A stretch of DNA of 64,000 nt from Pardosa pseudoannulata (Eukaryota > Arthropoda > Arachnida > Araneae > Lycosidae). The stretch spans positions 97,324,859-97,388,858 of the forward strand of contig CM063509.1 of NCBI GenBank assembly GCA_032207245.1, read 5' to 3'. Every line of letters begins with the position of its first letter. Positions within the stretch are counted from its first letter, which is position 1. The position numbers and the translations under genes were made by a program. The notes beneath the pieces are model-generated. The model made no database searches, had not been told where the DNA came from, and saw only the letters and a list, made by a program, of their open reading frames with translations. Positions 30,357 to 41,240 of this stretch are shown piece after piece.

Positions 30357-30795
30357 GTAAACTTTCGGTTCGGGTATTAATACTCATTTAGACCTTTTTG
30401 TAAATTGAAGCTATGTATACGTTACTAATCATAAATATTACTTTTATTTCGGATATATATTTAGTAGACAATAGTAACTACTAATATAGGATAATGAAAG
30501 ATTTTTATTCCATTATTACTTTGCTAGAAAAATTATTATTATTGATCCAACTGTTATTGAACAGTACACATATTTTTATCACTTACCCTCTTATTCAATG
30601 CGAAGGATAAGCCCATGAAGGGAAGGTGTAGTAGAGATAATGTAAACACGCAAGCGAAATAAGCAACTTTTAAGAGCATTGATAGAAAAACTACTTTGCA
30701 GGCTCCAGCCCAGATTGGGCTTTTTCATTCCTCTTTTAAGTTATGTTTTGGTTTTGGATTTTAAACTATTAATCTTGTAGATTTTAGGTTTGTAT
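30357..30795. other. AT-rich spacer between two piggyBac-like elements
   Basis: No gene. The first part (30375-30445) resembles 28100-28190 in the same orientation. Confidence 0.5.
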
Positions 30796-30799
30796 TTAA

Positions 30800-31764
30800 C
30801 CCCTTAAGGCACACATTAATTTCTAATTTTCGGTCAAAAAATCACCTATTTTTTTCTTGCATAATCATATTCTCTAGTGCATTTTAAGACATGATCGACA
30901 AATAAAAGTAATTTTTAACTAAAAATTTAATTAAAAAATCTTATTTTTAATTTTGGAATAATTTCACTTAAAGTTGTCTTTTGTTATGCTCCTTTGTATT
31001 AGAAAAGACAACATACAGGGGTACAAGTATAGGCTAATTTAAAAATATATACATATATATTATACAAACAAAGTGAAAACGATTTGATTACATGTTTATT
31101 TTGAATTTCAAGTTATTAAAATCAAATTAAATCAAATTTTCATACTTGCAAACATAAAATTGACTAAAAATTCAGTTTGGTATGATATACCATGAAGCAT
31201 GGTACTGCGCAAAGTCGAACATTACAGTTCCTACAATAGTATCTTGTTTCTTTCCTTATCTTTTTACCCCTCTCATCTCTTTTACTGCAACAAACGGCGC
31301 AATTTCTACAAGGGGCCGCTTTCTTTTCTGTAGGTGGTACAAAATCGGGAAAGTGCCTTTCAGTTAGTCTCAGAGGCCCAGGTTGGTAACTAGGCCGACC
31401 TGTTCTTTTGGGTAACACTTTTGAATGGTATTTTTCAATTAATTTTTCCACCGGCATTTTACGGAATTCCAAATGGTCCCGTTTTCCTCCATTTTTTTGA
31501 TATAGTACAAATGAATTCCATACGGATATATCCACAAGATGGAAAAATATTTTCTTATAGTACCTTTTTCCTCGTTTTCTTGTTGTTGGGTATAATAATA
31601 AGTTTAATTATAATCTAGCCTATTTATTTTTAATGGAACGGATCTCAGACGAGCATTAGAAATAAAATAACGCGAGATACAAGGGCGCCCGTGTGAGACA
31701 CGGGCATGTGCAAATTTGCCGGAAACTTTCGCCCGTGTGAGACACGGGCAAATGCGTTAAGGGG
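30800..31764 (-). mobile_element. piggyBac-like element 2, internally deleted
   Basis: TTAA target duplications lie at 30796-30799 and 31765-31768. The termini are CCCCTTAAGGCA and, inverted, CCCCTTAACGCA. The right arm contains two copies of the palindrome GCCCGTGTGAGACACGGGC (31687-31705, 31731-31749). At 965 bp it keeps only the transposase C terminus on the minus strand. This is a different family from element 1. Confidence 0.88.
31164..31535 (-). pseudogene. piggyBac transposase C terminus (element 2)
   Basis: 123 codons of typical piggyBac end: DISVWNSFVLYQKNGG, HLEFRKMPVEKL, GRPSYQPGPLRLTERHFP, then the Cys-rich module CRNCAVCC, RKETRYYCRNCNVRLC and PCFMVYHT. This module normally binds the element ends. 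The catalytic DDE region is missing. The frame is open to a natural stop, so a truncated protein could be made if it is transcribed. Confidence 0.9.
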
Positions 31765-31859
31765 TTAAAAAAATTCCTTGTATATTATATATTTGTAGTC
31801 TATGATAATAAGTACGCAATTATTTTAGTTATTGTTATCGTGTTTCAGTTAAATTTTTT

Positions 31860-31884
31860 GTTCAACGCTCAAATGGCGTTGAAC
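31860..31884. repeat. Short perfect hairpin
   Basis: GTTCAACGC and its reverse complement around a 7-nt loop. Confidence 0.6.
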
Positions 31885-32160
31885 ATTAGTTTGACCGAGA
31901 CAGAGTCGATATTATTCTTTGGAGTAGATGTACATTGGTGTGCAAAACGTAAGCAACAGGTGGGGTTTTTGCCATAACTCCACGAGAAATCCTCTGAGAG
32001 ATATGAAATACAGAAATGAGAGTATTATGTACGTAAAGGATGATGAAAGCATCGGCCTGGAAAAGGAATACAATGCATACGGTATGGAATCAAACAACAA
32101 TAAGCTTTATTGAAAGCATAGTATCGTGACTCATGATTGTCTATCCAAGAGGAAGAACAA

Positions 32161-32235
32161 GGTCAAGGTAATTGGTTTTTACGGAGTACTTACCTAGCAG
32201 TGAAAAATGCACTACTTCAACCTCCGAACGAAAAA
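32161..32235 (+). mobile_element. 75-bp insertion with 14-bp target duplication
   Basis: The sequence runs from GGTCAAGGTAATTGG to CCTCCGAACGAAAAA and is flanked on both sides by AAGAGGAAGAACAA (32147-32160 and 32236-32249). The A-rich 3' end and the 14-bp duplication are marks of target-primed reverse transcription, so this is probably a tiny, 5'-truncated retroposon. A homologous piece follows the left TIR of the Harbinger-like element. Confidence 0.75.
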
Positions 32236-32249
32236 AAGAGGAAGAACAA

Positions 32250-32489
32250 CTTGCTCATGAGGAGCTACTGGAAAGTGAAGATATCACTCGAATGGATTGG
32301 CCAGCGCACTCCCCTGATTTAAATTCCATCGAACATGTGTGGTATGCTTTGGGAAGGCACATTGCAGCACGCTTACATGCTCCGGAGAACACTCAACAAC
32401 TCAAACAGATGCTGATTGCGGAATGGGCACTCCTACCACAAGAAATGTTCGACCAGCTGGTTCTGAGTATGCGGAGACAGTCGAAGTAA
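32250..32489 (+). pseudogene. Tc1 transposase C terminus
   Basis: The frame contains ITRMDWPAHSPDLNSIEHVW, the conserved end of the Tc1 DDE domain with the last catalytic Glu, then LGRHIAARL and a terminal helix (MFDQLVLSMRRQ). The helix-turn-helix domains and the first two catalytic Asp are deleted. Confidence 0.9.
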
Positions 32490-32769
32490 CCGTTGCAGTT
32501 AGGGGAGGACATGTCCCATATTAAAGAATATCTGCTTGTTCTTCCTTTTGGATAGACAATCATTAGTCACGATACTATGCGTTCAAGAAGATTGTTTTTG
32601 TTCGATTCCATACCGTACGCAATACATTCCTTTTTCAGCACCGATGCTTTCGTCATCCTTTACGTACATAATACTCTCCCTCATTTCTGAATTTCATGTC
32701 TCTCAGGTGATTTCTCGTGGAGTTATGGCACAAAACCCACCTGTTGCTTAAGTTTTGCACACCAGTGTA

Positions 32770-33235
32770 ATTTACAGCTCTTGTACTGTGACGTTATAAG
32801 GCTGAGACATAGCTGTTAAAACAGAGGCAGGTGCTGATCAAACAGCCGGTGACGCATATAAGATTTCCTTGCCGAGCAGCGCACGATCATTCGGATTTTA
32901 ACCATGGCTTTGAACTGTAATTTTTTTCTCAAGGTTTAGGGTCTCTTTACTAAATCCTAGCCACTGCCTGGAACTTAATTCTCCATCTGAGACAAACTCC
33001 CTGAATAAGCTCTCCATAACTTTCAATCCTCTCTTTTATCATTAACTTAAATTTTGTTGGGAATTCACTTAAGACAATATTTTAGTGATATCTAATAGGA
33101 AATCTTCAATTTAAATAAACTTCTATTTTAAATTTTGTTAATTAAATGTTATAGCTAAATGTCTGATAAATGTTTTCTAAATTTCTCCTGGCATGGCAAT
33201 CAGATATGTGTCATATTATTTAGGCAGCTATCCAA

Positions 33236-33275
<40 letters not shown>

Positions 33276-33733
33276 GGCTGGATGCTGGATAGTTGATATA
33301 TATCTGTTTAATCCTTGGTAAAAAAAGTATTTTCTATATTAGTGTCTAATGTTTATTTCTTCTAATAATGAAAAAAAAATTATACACAAGTAATATATTT
33401 TATTTTATAAATCAATAAAATGTTGGTTTTTAACAGGCAAAAGCAATGTTCTCCAATGCTACATTTTAGGTATTTCGACATATTATTTCTTTATTGATGA
33501 AATTATAGGATGATAAGAGGCTACATTTCATAATGAATTCCAGGGTTTAAATACACTTTTGGCATGGATTTCAATGTCATACAGAATGAGATACATGTGC
33601 TATATCTAGCCATACTTTGTCTACTTTAGTGTTTACAGGCATAGTATTTAAAATGACAGTTTAAAAAACTCCTCTTTGAAAGGTAACACAGTAGAATGGT
33701 TTAATCTGAACAAGAAACTACTATAAAGAATAG
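32770..33733. other. AT-rich spacer with (TA)15
   Basis: A TA microsatellite lies at 33241-33270. Nothing else is recognisable. Confidence 0.5.
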
Positions 33734-34890
33734 GATTTTTATAGAACATATATCAAATTTGTATGACAATAAGGTTTAACTTTAGAATAAACAAATATCT
33801 GAATCAGTTAATTTGCTGAGTGAAAATTAATTTTTTACATTGTTACAAATGGTTTGTCAATGTTCAATGTTATATATTGAACACTGATATGCTGCTTTAC
33901 TCTAAATAGGATTTAAAGAACTAAAGACTAAATAGGTATAAGATTTTTATAGAAAACATATCAAACTTGTACGACAATAAGGTTTAACTTCAGAATAAAC
34001 AAATATCTGAATCAGTTAATTTTCTGAAGAAAAATTTATTTTTTACATTGGTACAAATGGTTTGACAATGCTCAATGTTATATATTGAACATTGATATGC
34101 TGGTTTTCTCTATATAGGATTTAGTGGAAAGGGATTTTTATAGAAAACATATCAAACTTGTATGACAATAAGGTTTAACTTCAGAATAAACAAATATCTG
34201 AATCAGTTAAGTTTCTGAGCGAAAATTTATTTTTTACATTGGTATAAATGGTTTGACATTGTTCAATGTTATATATTGAACACTGATATGCTGGTTTTCT
34301 CTACATAGGATTTAGTGGAATGGGAGTTTTATTATAGAAAACATATCAAACTTGTATGAAAATAAAGTTTAACTTCAAAATAAACAAATATCTGAATCAG
34401 TTAATTGTAAGCAAAAGTTTATTTTTTACATTGGTACAAATGATTTGACAATGTTCAATAATATATATTGAACACTGATATGCTGGTTTACTCTAAATAG
34501 GATTTAAAGAACTAAAGACTAAATAGAAATAAGATTTTTATAGAAAACATATCAAACTTGTATGACAATAAGGTTTAACTTCAGAATAAACAAATATCTG
34601 AACCAGATAATTTTCTTAGTGGAAATTTATTTTTTACAGTGGTACAAATGGTTTGACAATGTTTAATGTTATATATTGAACACTGATATGATGGTTTTCT
34701 CTATATAGGATTTAGTGGAATAGGATTTTTATAAAAAAACATATCAAACTTGTATGACAATAAGGTTTAACTTCAGAATAAACAAATATCTGAATCAGTT
34801 AATTTTCTGAAAGGAAGTTTATTTTTAACATTGGTACAAATAGTTTGACAGTGTTCAATGTTATATATTGAACACTGATAAGCTGGTTTT
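33734..34890. repeat. Satellite array, six units of about 190-208 bp
   Basis: Units begin with TTTTTATAGAAAACATATCA at about 33734, 33942, 34133, 34326, 34533 and 34725. Each contains AATAAACAAATATCTGAATC and a hairpin GTTCAAT-GTTAT-ATATTGAAC. Two linker types separate them: a longer one with ACTAAAGACTAAATAG after units 1 and 4, and a shorter one with GGATTTAGTGGAA after units 2, 3 and 5. This suggests a three-unit higher-order repeat. Confidence 0.9.
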
Positions 34891-35019
34891 TTCTAAATGT
34901 TAATTAGTTTTTAAAATAACATTTTTTAGAACAAAAATATGCATGGCAAGTAAAACTGCAGTATAGTTATAAAAATGAAATTCCATTTTTCAACATTCAG
35001 AAAATATTTTAAATAAAAG

Positions 35020-36298
35020 ATGTTTTTAAGCTGTGACAGAGAAGATGTAAATTGGAGTGGTTTTCCTGAGATAGCTTTCTTATAAACATTAAAAGCCTTA
35101 GGGTCGTACTCCAGTATGTGTATGAAAATGAACTTTCAAGACAAAATAAAAATTGACTTTAACATACAGTGAAAGCAAATATCGCTTAAAAACCTAATTT
35201 GGAAATGAACTTGAAGATCTAGGTTGTCTTTTTTTCAGATAATGATTGGTAGAGTAAAAGATTAACCAAATTAGCTTTTCTGAGACAGCTTTCATGCAAA
35301 CATTAAAAGCTATAATGTCTTGTCCAGTATATGTATGAAGATGAACATTCAAGTCCAGGATTAGAAAAAAAAATCATGATTTAAAAAAAAATAAATAAAT
35401 AAATAAAAAAAAATCAGATTTATTTGATTCAAATCAGATTTTTTTTTATTTTTTCTGAATACTAATCTTAATTGTTGTTTTTATATTTTTTGCACTATAC
35501 ATAGAATAGTTTGTTATAAGAAGTAACATCTGTCTAGTATATTCTACACACTGATTAACTAAAACTAAATATATAAATTCAATCTAAATACATTCTATTA
35601 TTTTGTAATTGGATAGTGCAAACTAAATAAGATGTAAATTTAATGAACAAATTAAATATTATTTTAGTGCAAACTATTTATTTAAAAAAAACAAATCACA
35701 ATTATATCAATATTTTTTAAGAACCAAATTATGGATTTAATTGATTCAATAAAAACACTAGCTTTTATGTTTTATCCGCTCCTAATTGGTTATGAAGGCT
35801 AGAATGAACAATACCCAAAGAAGAAAACTGTCTTTCCATTCTAGCAGATGAAGCTACGGCTGTTGATATTTGGTAGACAAACTGGATTTCAAGTTCTGTA
35901 CTATTCTCTTTACATCCCATTATATAAAATGAATTTCACCAGTCATATTCAATCATTACACTACCCCTACTACATACTTTCTGATAACAACCCCTAAATT
36001 CTTGGAAAACACATGCTATCTATTTACACTTATTTACTTATTGGTATTACTGTGCTGACTGATTCCCAATTCTCCTGTCTTTGGAATATAGGTTTTAAAA
36101 GAAGTGAAAAAAATTATTTTAATGATTTTTTCAAAAGAATCAACTGTTTTAAATCATGCCAACCCTGTTCAAGACAGAACAAAAAATTGACTTTTACGTA
36201 CAAAGAAAGCAAATTAAAAAAAAAAAAAAAATCCAAGTAGGGTATAAACACAAAGATCTAGGTTGTCTTTTTTAGAAAATGATATTTGGAGTAAAAGT
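35020..36298 (-). pseudogene. Decayed duplications of the zinc-finger gene 3' end
   Basis: 35020-35125 and 35280-35360 read on the minus strand as worn finger-linker units (LKVHFHTHTG and similar). The pieces 35130-35270 and 36165-36298 are two copies of the same sequence, including GATCTAGGTTGTCTTTTTT and the GGAGTAAAAG just after the intact gene's stop. So the 3' end of this gene has been duplicated about 1 kb away and has decayed. Between them is AT-rich DNA without a gene. Confidence 0.65.
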
Positions 36299-37873
36299 TT
36301 AGTGTCTATTGTGAATACGAAGATGAACATCTAAGCAGGATTTTAGAGTAAATGATTTCTTGCAAACACTACAAACAAAGGGTTTTTCCCCAGTGTGGGT
36401 ACGAATATGAACAAGTAAATTGCGCTTTGAAGCATATGATTTATTACATATACTGCAAGAAAATGGTTTCTCTCCAGTATGGGAACAAAGATGAACTTTT
36501 AGGTCTGAACTTTTAGAAAATGCTTTCTCACATATACTACAAGCAAATGGTTTTTCTCCACTGTGGGTACGCAGATGAACATCTAAAGAGTATTTGCGAG
36601 AAAATGCTTTGTTACAAACACTGCAAGAAAATGGCTTCTCTCCAGTATGGGAATAAAGATGAACTTTTAAGACAGAACTTTTACTAAATGCTTTTTCACA
36701 GATACTACAAGTAAATGGTTTGTCTCCACTGTGACAACGAAGATGAATATCTAAGCTGGATTTCTGAGAAAATGCTTTCTTACATTCGTTACAAACATAT
36801 GGTTTCTCTCCAGTATGGCTACGAAGATGAACTTTCAGGTGAGAACTATTAGAAAATGATTTCTTACATATACTACAAGAAAATGGTTTTTTCCCACTGT
36901 GGGTACGAAGATGAATATTTAAAATGGATTTATAGGAAAATGCTGTGTTACATACACTACATACATATGGTTTTTCTCCAGTATGAGAACGACAATGAAC
37001 TTTCAGTTGAGAACTGTTCGAATATGCTTTCTTACAAACACTGCAAGAAAATGGCTTCTCTCCAGTATGGGAATAAAGATGAACTTTTAAGACAGAACTT
37101 TTACTAAATGCTTTTTTACAGATACTACAAGTAAATGGTTTGTCTCCACTGTGGACACGAAGATGAATTTCTAAGCTGGATTTGTGAGAAAATGCTTTCT
37201 TACATTCATTACAAACATATGGTTTCTCTCCAGTATGGGAACGAAGATGAACTTTTAAGACAGAATTTTTAGTAAATGCTTTTTTACAGATACTACAAGT
37301 AAATGGTTTGTCTCCACTGTGGTAACGAAGATGAATATCTAAGCTGGATTTGTGAGAAAATGCTTTCTTACATTCGTTACAAACATATGGTTTTTCTCCC
37401 GTATGGGTACGAAGATGAACTTTCAGGTGAGAATTATTAGAAAATGATTTCTTACATATACTACAAGAAAATGGTTTTTCCCCACTGTGGGTACGAAGAT
37501 GAATATTTAAAATGGATTTATAGGAAAATGCTGTGTTACATACACTACAAACATATGGTTTTTCTCCAGTATGGGAAAGACAATGAACTTTCAGGTAAGA
37601 ACTGCTCAAAAATGTTTTATTACAAACACGACAAGCAAATGGTTTTTCCCCATTGTGGAAGCGAATATGGGAAAGTAACTTTTTCTTTTCAGGAAATGCT
37701 TTCTTACATATATTACAAGTAAATGGTTTCTCCCCAAAGTGAGACTGAAGATGAATTTTTAAATTATAACTATCAGAAAATTTTTTCTTACATATATTAC
37801 AAGTTACTAACTTACATATTTTCTTTTCATTAAAGTCTTTAGAACTGCAATATTGAAAAGTAGTTTTTTCCAT
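36299..37873 (-). CDS. C2H2 zinc-finger protein, 18 fingers
   Basis: 524 codons from the ATG at 37873; a TTG 15 bases upstream is in frame but unlikely. A short N terminus of about 25 residues (MEKTTFQYCSSKDF) carries no KRAB, ZAD or BTB domain. It is followed by 18 tandem C2H2 fingers that fill the rest of the protein. Almost all have CX2CX12HX3H spacing and TGEKPF/Y or SGDKPF linkers, so DNA binding is the likely role, in the nucleus. Finger blocks are duplicated: fingers 3-5 and 10-12 are near copies, and finger pairs 6-7, 8-9 and 13-14 are near copies. The frame is intact across the array and appears intronless in this part; a 5' non-coding exon is possible. The target gene is unknown. 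Confidence 0.9.
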   Translation of the reverse strand: MEKTTFQYCSSKDFNEKKICKLVTCNICKKKFSDSYNLKIHLQSHFGEKPFTCNICKKAFPEKKKLLSHIRFHNGEKPFACRVCNKTFLSSSYLKVHCLSHTGEKPYVCSVCNTAFSYKSILNIHLRTHSGEKPFSCSICKKSFSNNSHLKVHLRTHTGEKPYVCNECKKAFSHKSSLDIHLRYHSGDKPFTCSICKKAFTKNSVLKVHLRSHTGEKPYVCNECKKAFSHKSSLEIHLRVHSGDKPFTCSICKKAFSKSSVLKVHLYSHTGEKPFSCSVCKKAYSNSSQLKVHCRSHTGEKPYVCSVCNTAFSYKSILNIHLRTHSGKKPFSCSICKKSFSNSSHLKVHLRSHTGEKPYVCNECKKAFSQKSSLDIHLRCHSGDKPFTCSICEKAFSKSSVLKVHLYSHTGEKPFSCSVCNKAFSRKYSLDVHLRTHSGEKPFACSICEKAFSKSSDLKVHLCSHTGEKPFSCSICNKSYASKRNLLVHIRTHTGEKPFVCSVCKKSFTLKSCLDVHLRIHNRH

Positions 37874-38665
37874 GTTACAAACAAACAAAATTTTACTAAT
37901 ATATATTGAAAGACATTCAGTGAAACAGCTCTTTTAAATAATGATTAAAAAAATGGTGTTTGATTAGTACATTAGATTGCATCTGAATGTCTAGATAAAA
38001 TTTTTAAGCATATATATTTTCCTTATATTTCTTCATTGCATATTTCATACACACAGTATATTCAAAAACTTTTTGAACTTTATGAAACAAAACAAAGAAT
38101 AATTACAGATATGTTTTGCTGTGTAAAAATATGTCTACATCATAACTGTACTTATTCTAAAATTTTCACTTAAAAAAATACATACAACCATTTTGCACTA
38201 TGATTTTAAAGTAAACTTCTTGTAAAGCATAAAATCCTTGTGTACAAAAACATCAATACAATATTGAGTTGCACAGCCAATCATCAGTTACAGAAAAGGT
38301 GTTTTAAAAAAATTGAACCTGGAAAGAAACAAAAAAAGGTTCTTGTACTGTACAAGCTTTATAGAAGTTTAAGTGTATGTGCTTGAGGGTGAGAAATGAT
38401 GGTTCACCCTCTTCTTTATTTATTTTTTTTTTAACAAACCCACAAAAAATTTCGGAACAGAATCATCCCTGAATTCAGTATGCGATGCGGCAGTCCATTT
38501 TTAAGCGCACGGGCTCGGAATAACGTTTCCCCCTATTGGGTTCAGAAACGGGTTAAACAGATTTCTCGACACTACAATCGTAAAATTCGGGTCCCCCTTT
38601 AGTTTTGACACTTTGATCGTTATTCGCTAACTTTCAAACACCTGTACCGCCAATAAATAGCCTAT

Positions 38666-38670
<5 letters not shown>
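37874..38670. other. 5' flank of the 18-finger gene
   Basis: AT-rich, with no second gene. Any promoter for the minus-strand gene should be here. 38440-38600 is somewhat less AT-rich, but I see no definite TATA or initiator. Confidence 0.35.
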
Positions 38671-38707
<37 letters not shown>

Positions 38708-38738
38708 TGGGGGGGGAGGTGTTGGGGGGGGGGGGGGG

Positions 38739-38776
<38 letters not shown>

Positions 38777-39012
38777 GGGGGGGGGGGGGGGGGGGGGGGG
38801 GGCGGGGGGGCGGGGGGGGGTGGAGTGGGGTGGGGGGGGGGGGGGGGGGGGGGGGGGGGGTGGGGGGGGGGGGGGGGGGTGGGGGGGCGGGGGGGGGTGG
38901 GGGGCGGGGGGGTGGGGGGGGGGGGGGGGGGTGGGGGGTTGGGGGGGATGAGGGCGGGGTGGGTCGGGGGGGTGGGGGGGGGGGGGGGGGGTGGGGGGTG
39001 GGGGGGGGGGGG
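38671..39012. repeat. Poly-T followed by a roughly 300-base G-rich block
   Basis: About 36 T in a row, then a stretch that is almost only G with isolated T, C and A. It may be a real G-quadruplex-forming tract, a collapsed repeat, or a sequencing artefact. Open frames through it (polyPro or polyGly) are not genes. Confidence 0.9.
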
Positions 39013-40429
39013 TTACAGAAAAGAAAAAAATAGAAAAAAAGATGTTGTCAAAACATGGAAAAGACGATGTGTGCAATCCGTCCCGCTGTTACGTAACTCC
39101 GTAAATGTTGAGAAAGAAAAAAATAAAATGAGTGAATGGCCCAAAGAAAAAAGGAATAAAAGGCGGGAATAGGCGAAAAAAAAGGAGGAATGCTGTAAAA
39201 TAAGGAAAAAAGGAGAAATTTCTAGAAAAAAGGAAAAAGAGGAAAAAAAGGAGCGCTGCGGTGTCGGATCCGGAAGTTGTGAATTTAAAACCTTTTAAAG
39301 AGCATTTTTTGGACAAAACTTTTTAAATTTTCATTAAGATTAGTTTAAACATTTTTCTAGTATTTTTGATAATTAGCAACTTGGCAATTAGAAAGTTTTG
39401 AAGCAAGAAAGTGTGGGGAAATTTAAACAGGTATTTTAATTTTTTTAATAGTTAAAGTTGCTTTCATAAACTTTAAATGCATTTTTCTCAGAAGGGTATT
39501 TTTAATAAAATGTTGAAACTTGAAATGTGATTTCTCAAAATGTCTTAAAATATTTAGTTAAAAATTATTATGAATGCTTTTGATAGTATTTACTAGTAAA
39601 TGAACTAAAAGCTTTATATTTGGATAATTTTTAATGAGGTTGCACTCATAGTTCGATATAACGGTAATGAAAATTCGTTAAAAATTCAATGTGTATGATT
39701 TTGAAGAAGCAAAATTTTTTACCAAATGTAAATTAAGCAAAGATTTTAGGTGATTCACTAGTCCAGTATATAAGAAATGTGTTGCATCAAAAAATATTGA
39801 AATAATTTAATTTATTAAAAAATTAGACCTTAGAAAAAACTTGATTTTTCTAAGGTCTTTATTAGAAAAAACTTTATTTTTTTTACTAAATTTTCTTCAT
39901 TTATTAGAAATTTTATCAAAACTTCTCCAGGAATAAATTTTTTAAGTGCAATTTTCTATGATAATATAAAATATAAATCTAAAAATGTAAAAACATGAAC
40001 TAGCTTCTACGTTTAAAGAAATAAGTTCTCTGAACGTAGACGGATACCTTAAATCGGCTATTATTTATCAATCTCATTAACAACCATGATACAAAGTTTT
40101 ATGGCAGAGCAGTCTAAAACACAACAAATCCAATGTGTATCATGGAACCTAATGAGTAAAAATGGGTTAATGAAAAATTTAATAATTTTAAACTTAGAAT
40201 ACATCTTATTCATAATCTTATTTACAGAGGTAATATGATTTTTTTTTTCAAGTAGATTGGAATTAGATTTGCTTATGTACACCTGCATTCTATTTTTCCA
40301 AAAAGCGGCTCCCAACGTAATGAAATAGTGTTTAAGTCTCTTTTATGCTATACTATACCACAGGAAGCAGCAAAGATAAAAAATGGAGGGGTTTTTTCTA
40401 CATCTGGCCTATGAATGTCTTAATACCTC
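39013..40429. other. Purine-rich then AT-rich spacer
   Basis: 39015-39250 is rich in A and G runs (repeated AAAAAAGGA-type words). A perfect 14-bp hairpin lies at 39825-39858 (AGACCTTAGAAAAA arms, 6-nt loop). No gene. Confidence 0.5.
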
Positions 40430-41240
40430 AGTACAGATGCAATATAGATGCCGTGTTTTTTTCTCGCCAAATTTGGCAATTTTATGGAGCAAACTTGGTG
40501 ATATTTTTGGGCGATGACTGGGTTGCTGTATATGCCTTAACTTTGGTTGGAGGATATGGAAGCTCCAATATGTTCTTGCATCCTATTGGTGCACGATATT
40601 TTATGTCATTACCCGGCATTATATGAAAATTCGCTGTTCTTAATGTTCTTAGCTGTTCTTTCATCCCAGACACTGAGTGGTAAGGTGTCACCTAGGTTAG
40701 GTAAGTAATTTAGTTATAGTGGGTGTTTCCAGAAATTTCCATTTTACCTGCTCTTTTGATTTACATTCGCCTAGATCAGGTTGTATTTTTTTTTTCATCA
40801 TTTTTTTGGATTTAGTATTTTAGTTATGGGGGGTGTAGTTATTTCGGTTCTTACTATTTTCATTCTAAATCAAACAAGATGGTTTGGTTTGGAACATTCT
40901 GTTTTTGTTCTTATCATTTTCTGGGATTTAGTTAATTTAGTTATGATGGGTCAAGTAATTTCGGTTTTGAAATTGTTAAAAAGTATCAAAATATTCTAAA
41001 CCAAACAAGGTGCTTTGGTTTGGAATATTTTGTTTTTGTTCTTATCATTTTCTGGGATTCAGTTAATTCAGTTATGACGGGTGAAGTTATTTCGGTTTTG
41101 AAATTGTTAAAAAGTATCAAAATATTCTAAACCAAACAAGATGCTTCTGTTTGGAATATTTTGTTTTTGTTCTTATTTTCTAGGATTTAGTTAATTTAGT
41201 TATGACGGGTGAAGTTATTTCGGTTTTGAAATTTTTAAAA
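40430..41240 (+). mobile_element. Second copy of the 8-bp-duplication transposon family
   Basis: 40430-40625 matches the inverted right end 20072-19886: GTACAGATGCAATATAG, TCTCGCCAAATTTGGCAA, TGCTGTATATGCCTTAACTTTG, CTATTGGTGCACG, GTCATTACCCGGC. The match resumes in the minisatellite. The opposite terminus is not visible, so the copy is truncated or diverged. The 93-codon open frame here is not coding. Confidence 0.75.
40801..41240 (+). repeat. Minisatellite, about 3.4 units of 117-131 bp
   Basis: Units start TTATG near 40824, 40941, 41072 and 41200. Each holds TTATTTCGGTTTTGAAATTG, CAAACAAG, TTTGGTTTGGAA and TTTTTGTTCTTATCATTTTC. A single unit occurs at 19511-19650. Confidence 0.88.

Larger units (their letters stand above)
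31933..32767 (+). mobile_element. Tc1/mariner-type element with long inverted repeats
   Basis: Terminal inverted repeats of about 230 bp (31933-32160 and 32535-32767; start CATTGGTGTGCAAAAC versus CACTGGTGTGCAAAAC inverted) are flanked by TA at both ends (31931-31932, 32768-32769). Only the last third of the transposase remains between them, plus a foreign 75-bp insert. It is a deletion derivative of a Tc1-type element. Confidence 0.92.

Noticed and set aside
33734..34890. CRISPR-like array
   Set aside because: Units of about 200 bp without variable spacers, in a eukaryotic setting; it is a satellite.
36856..37722. Plus-strand frames opposite the 18-finger gene
   Set aside because: Antisense shadows; their repeated peptides mirror the finger repeats.
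38627..39172. Long polyPro and polyGly frames on both strands
   Set aside because: Produced by the G-rich low-complexity block; no unique sequence or domain.
40345..40626. 93-codon frame resembling a small protein with hydrophobic ends
   Set aside because: It lies across the end of a transposon copy; the homologous region at 19.9-20.07 kb has no matching frame.
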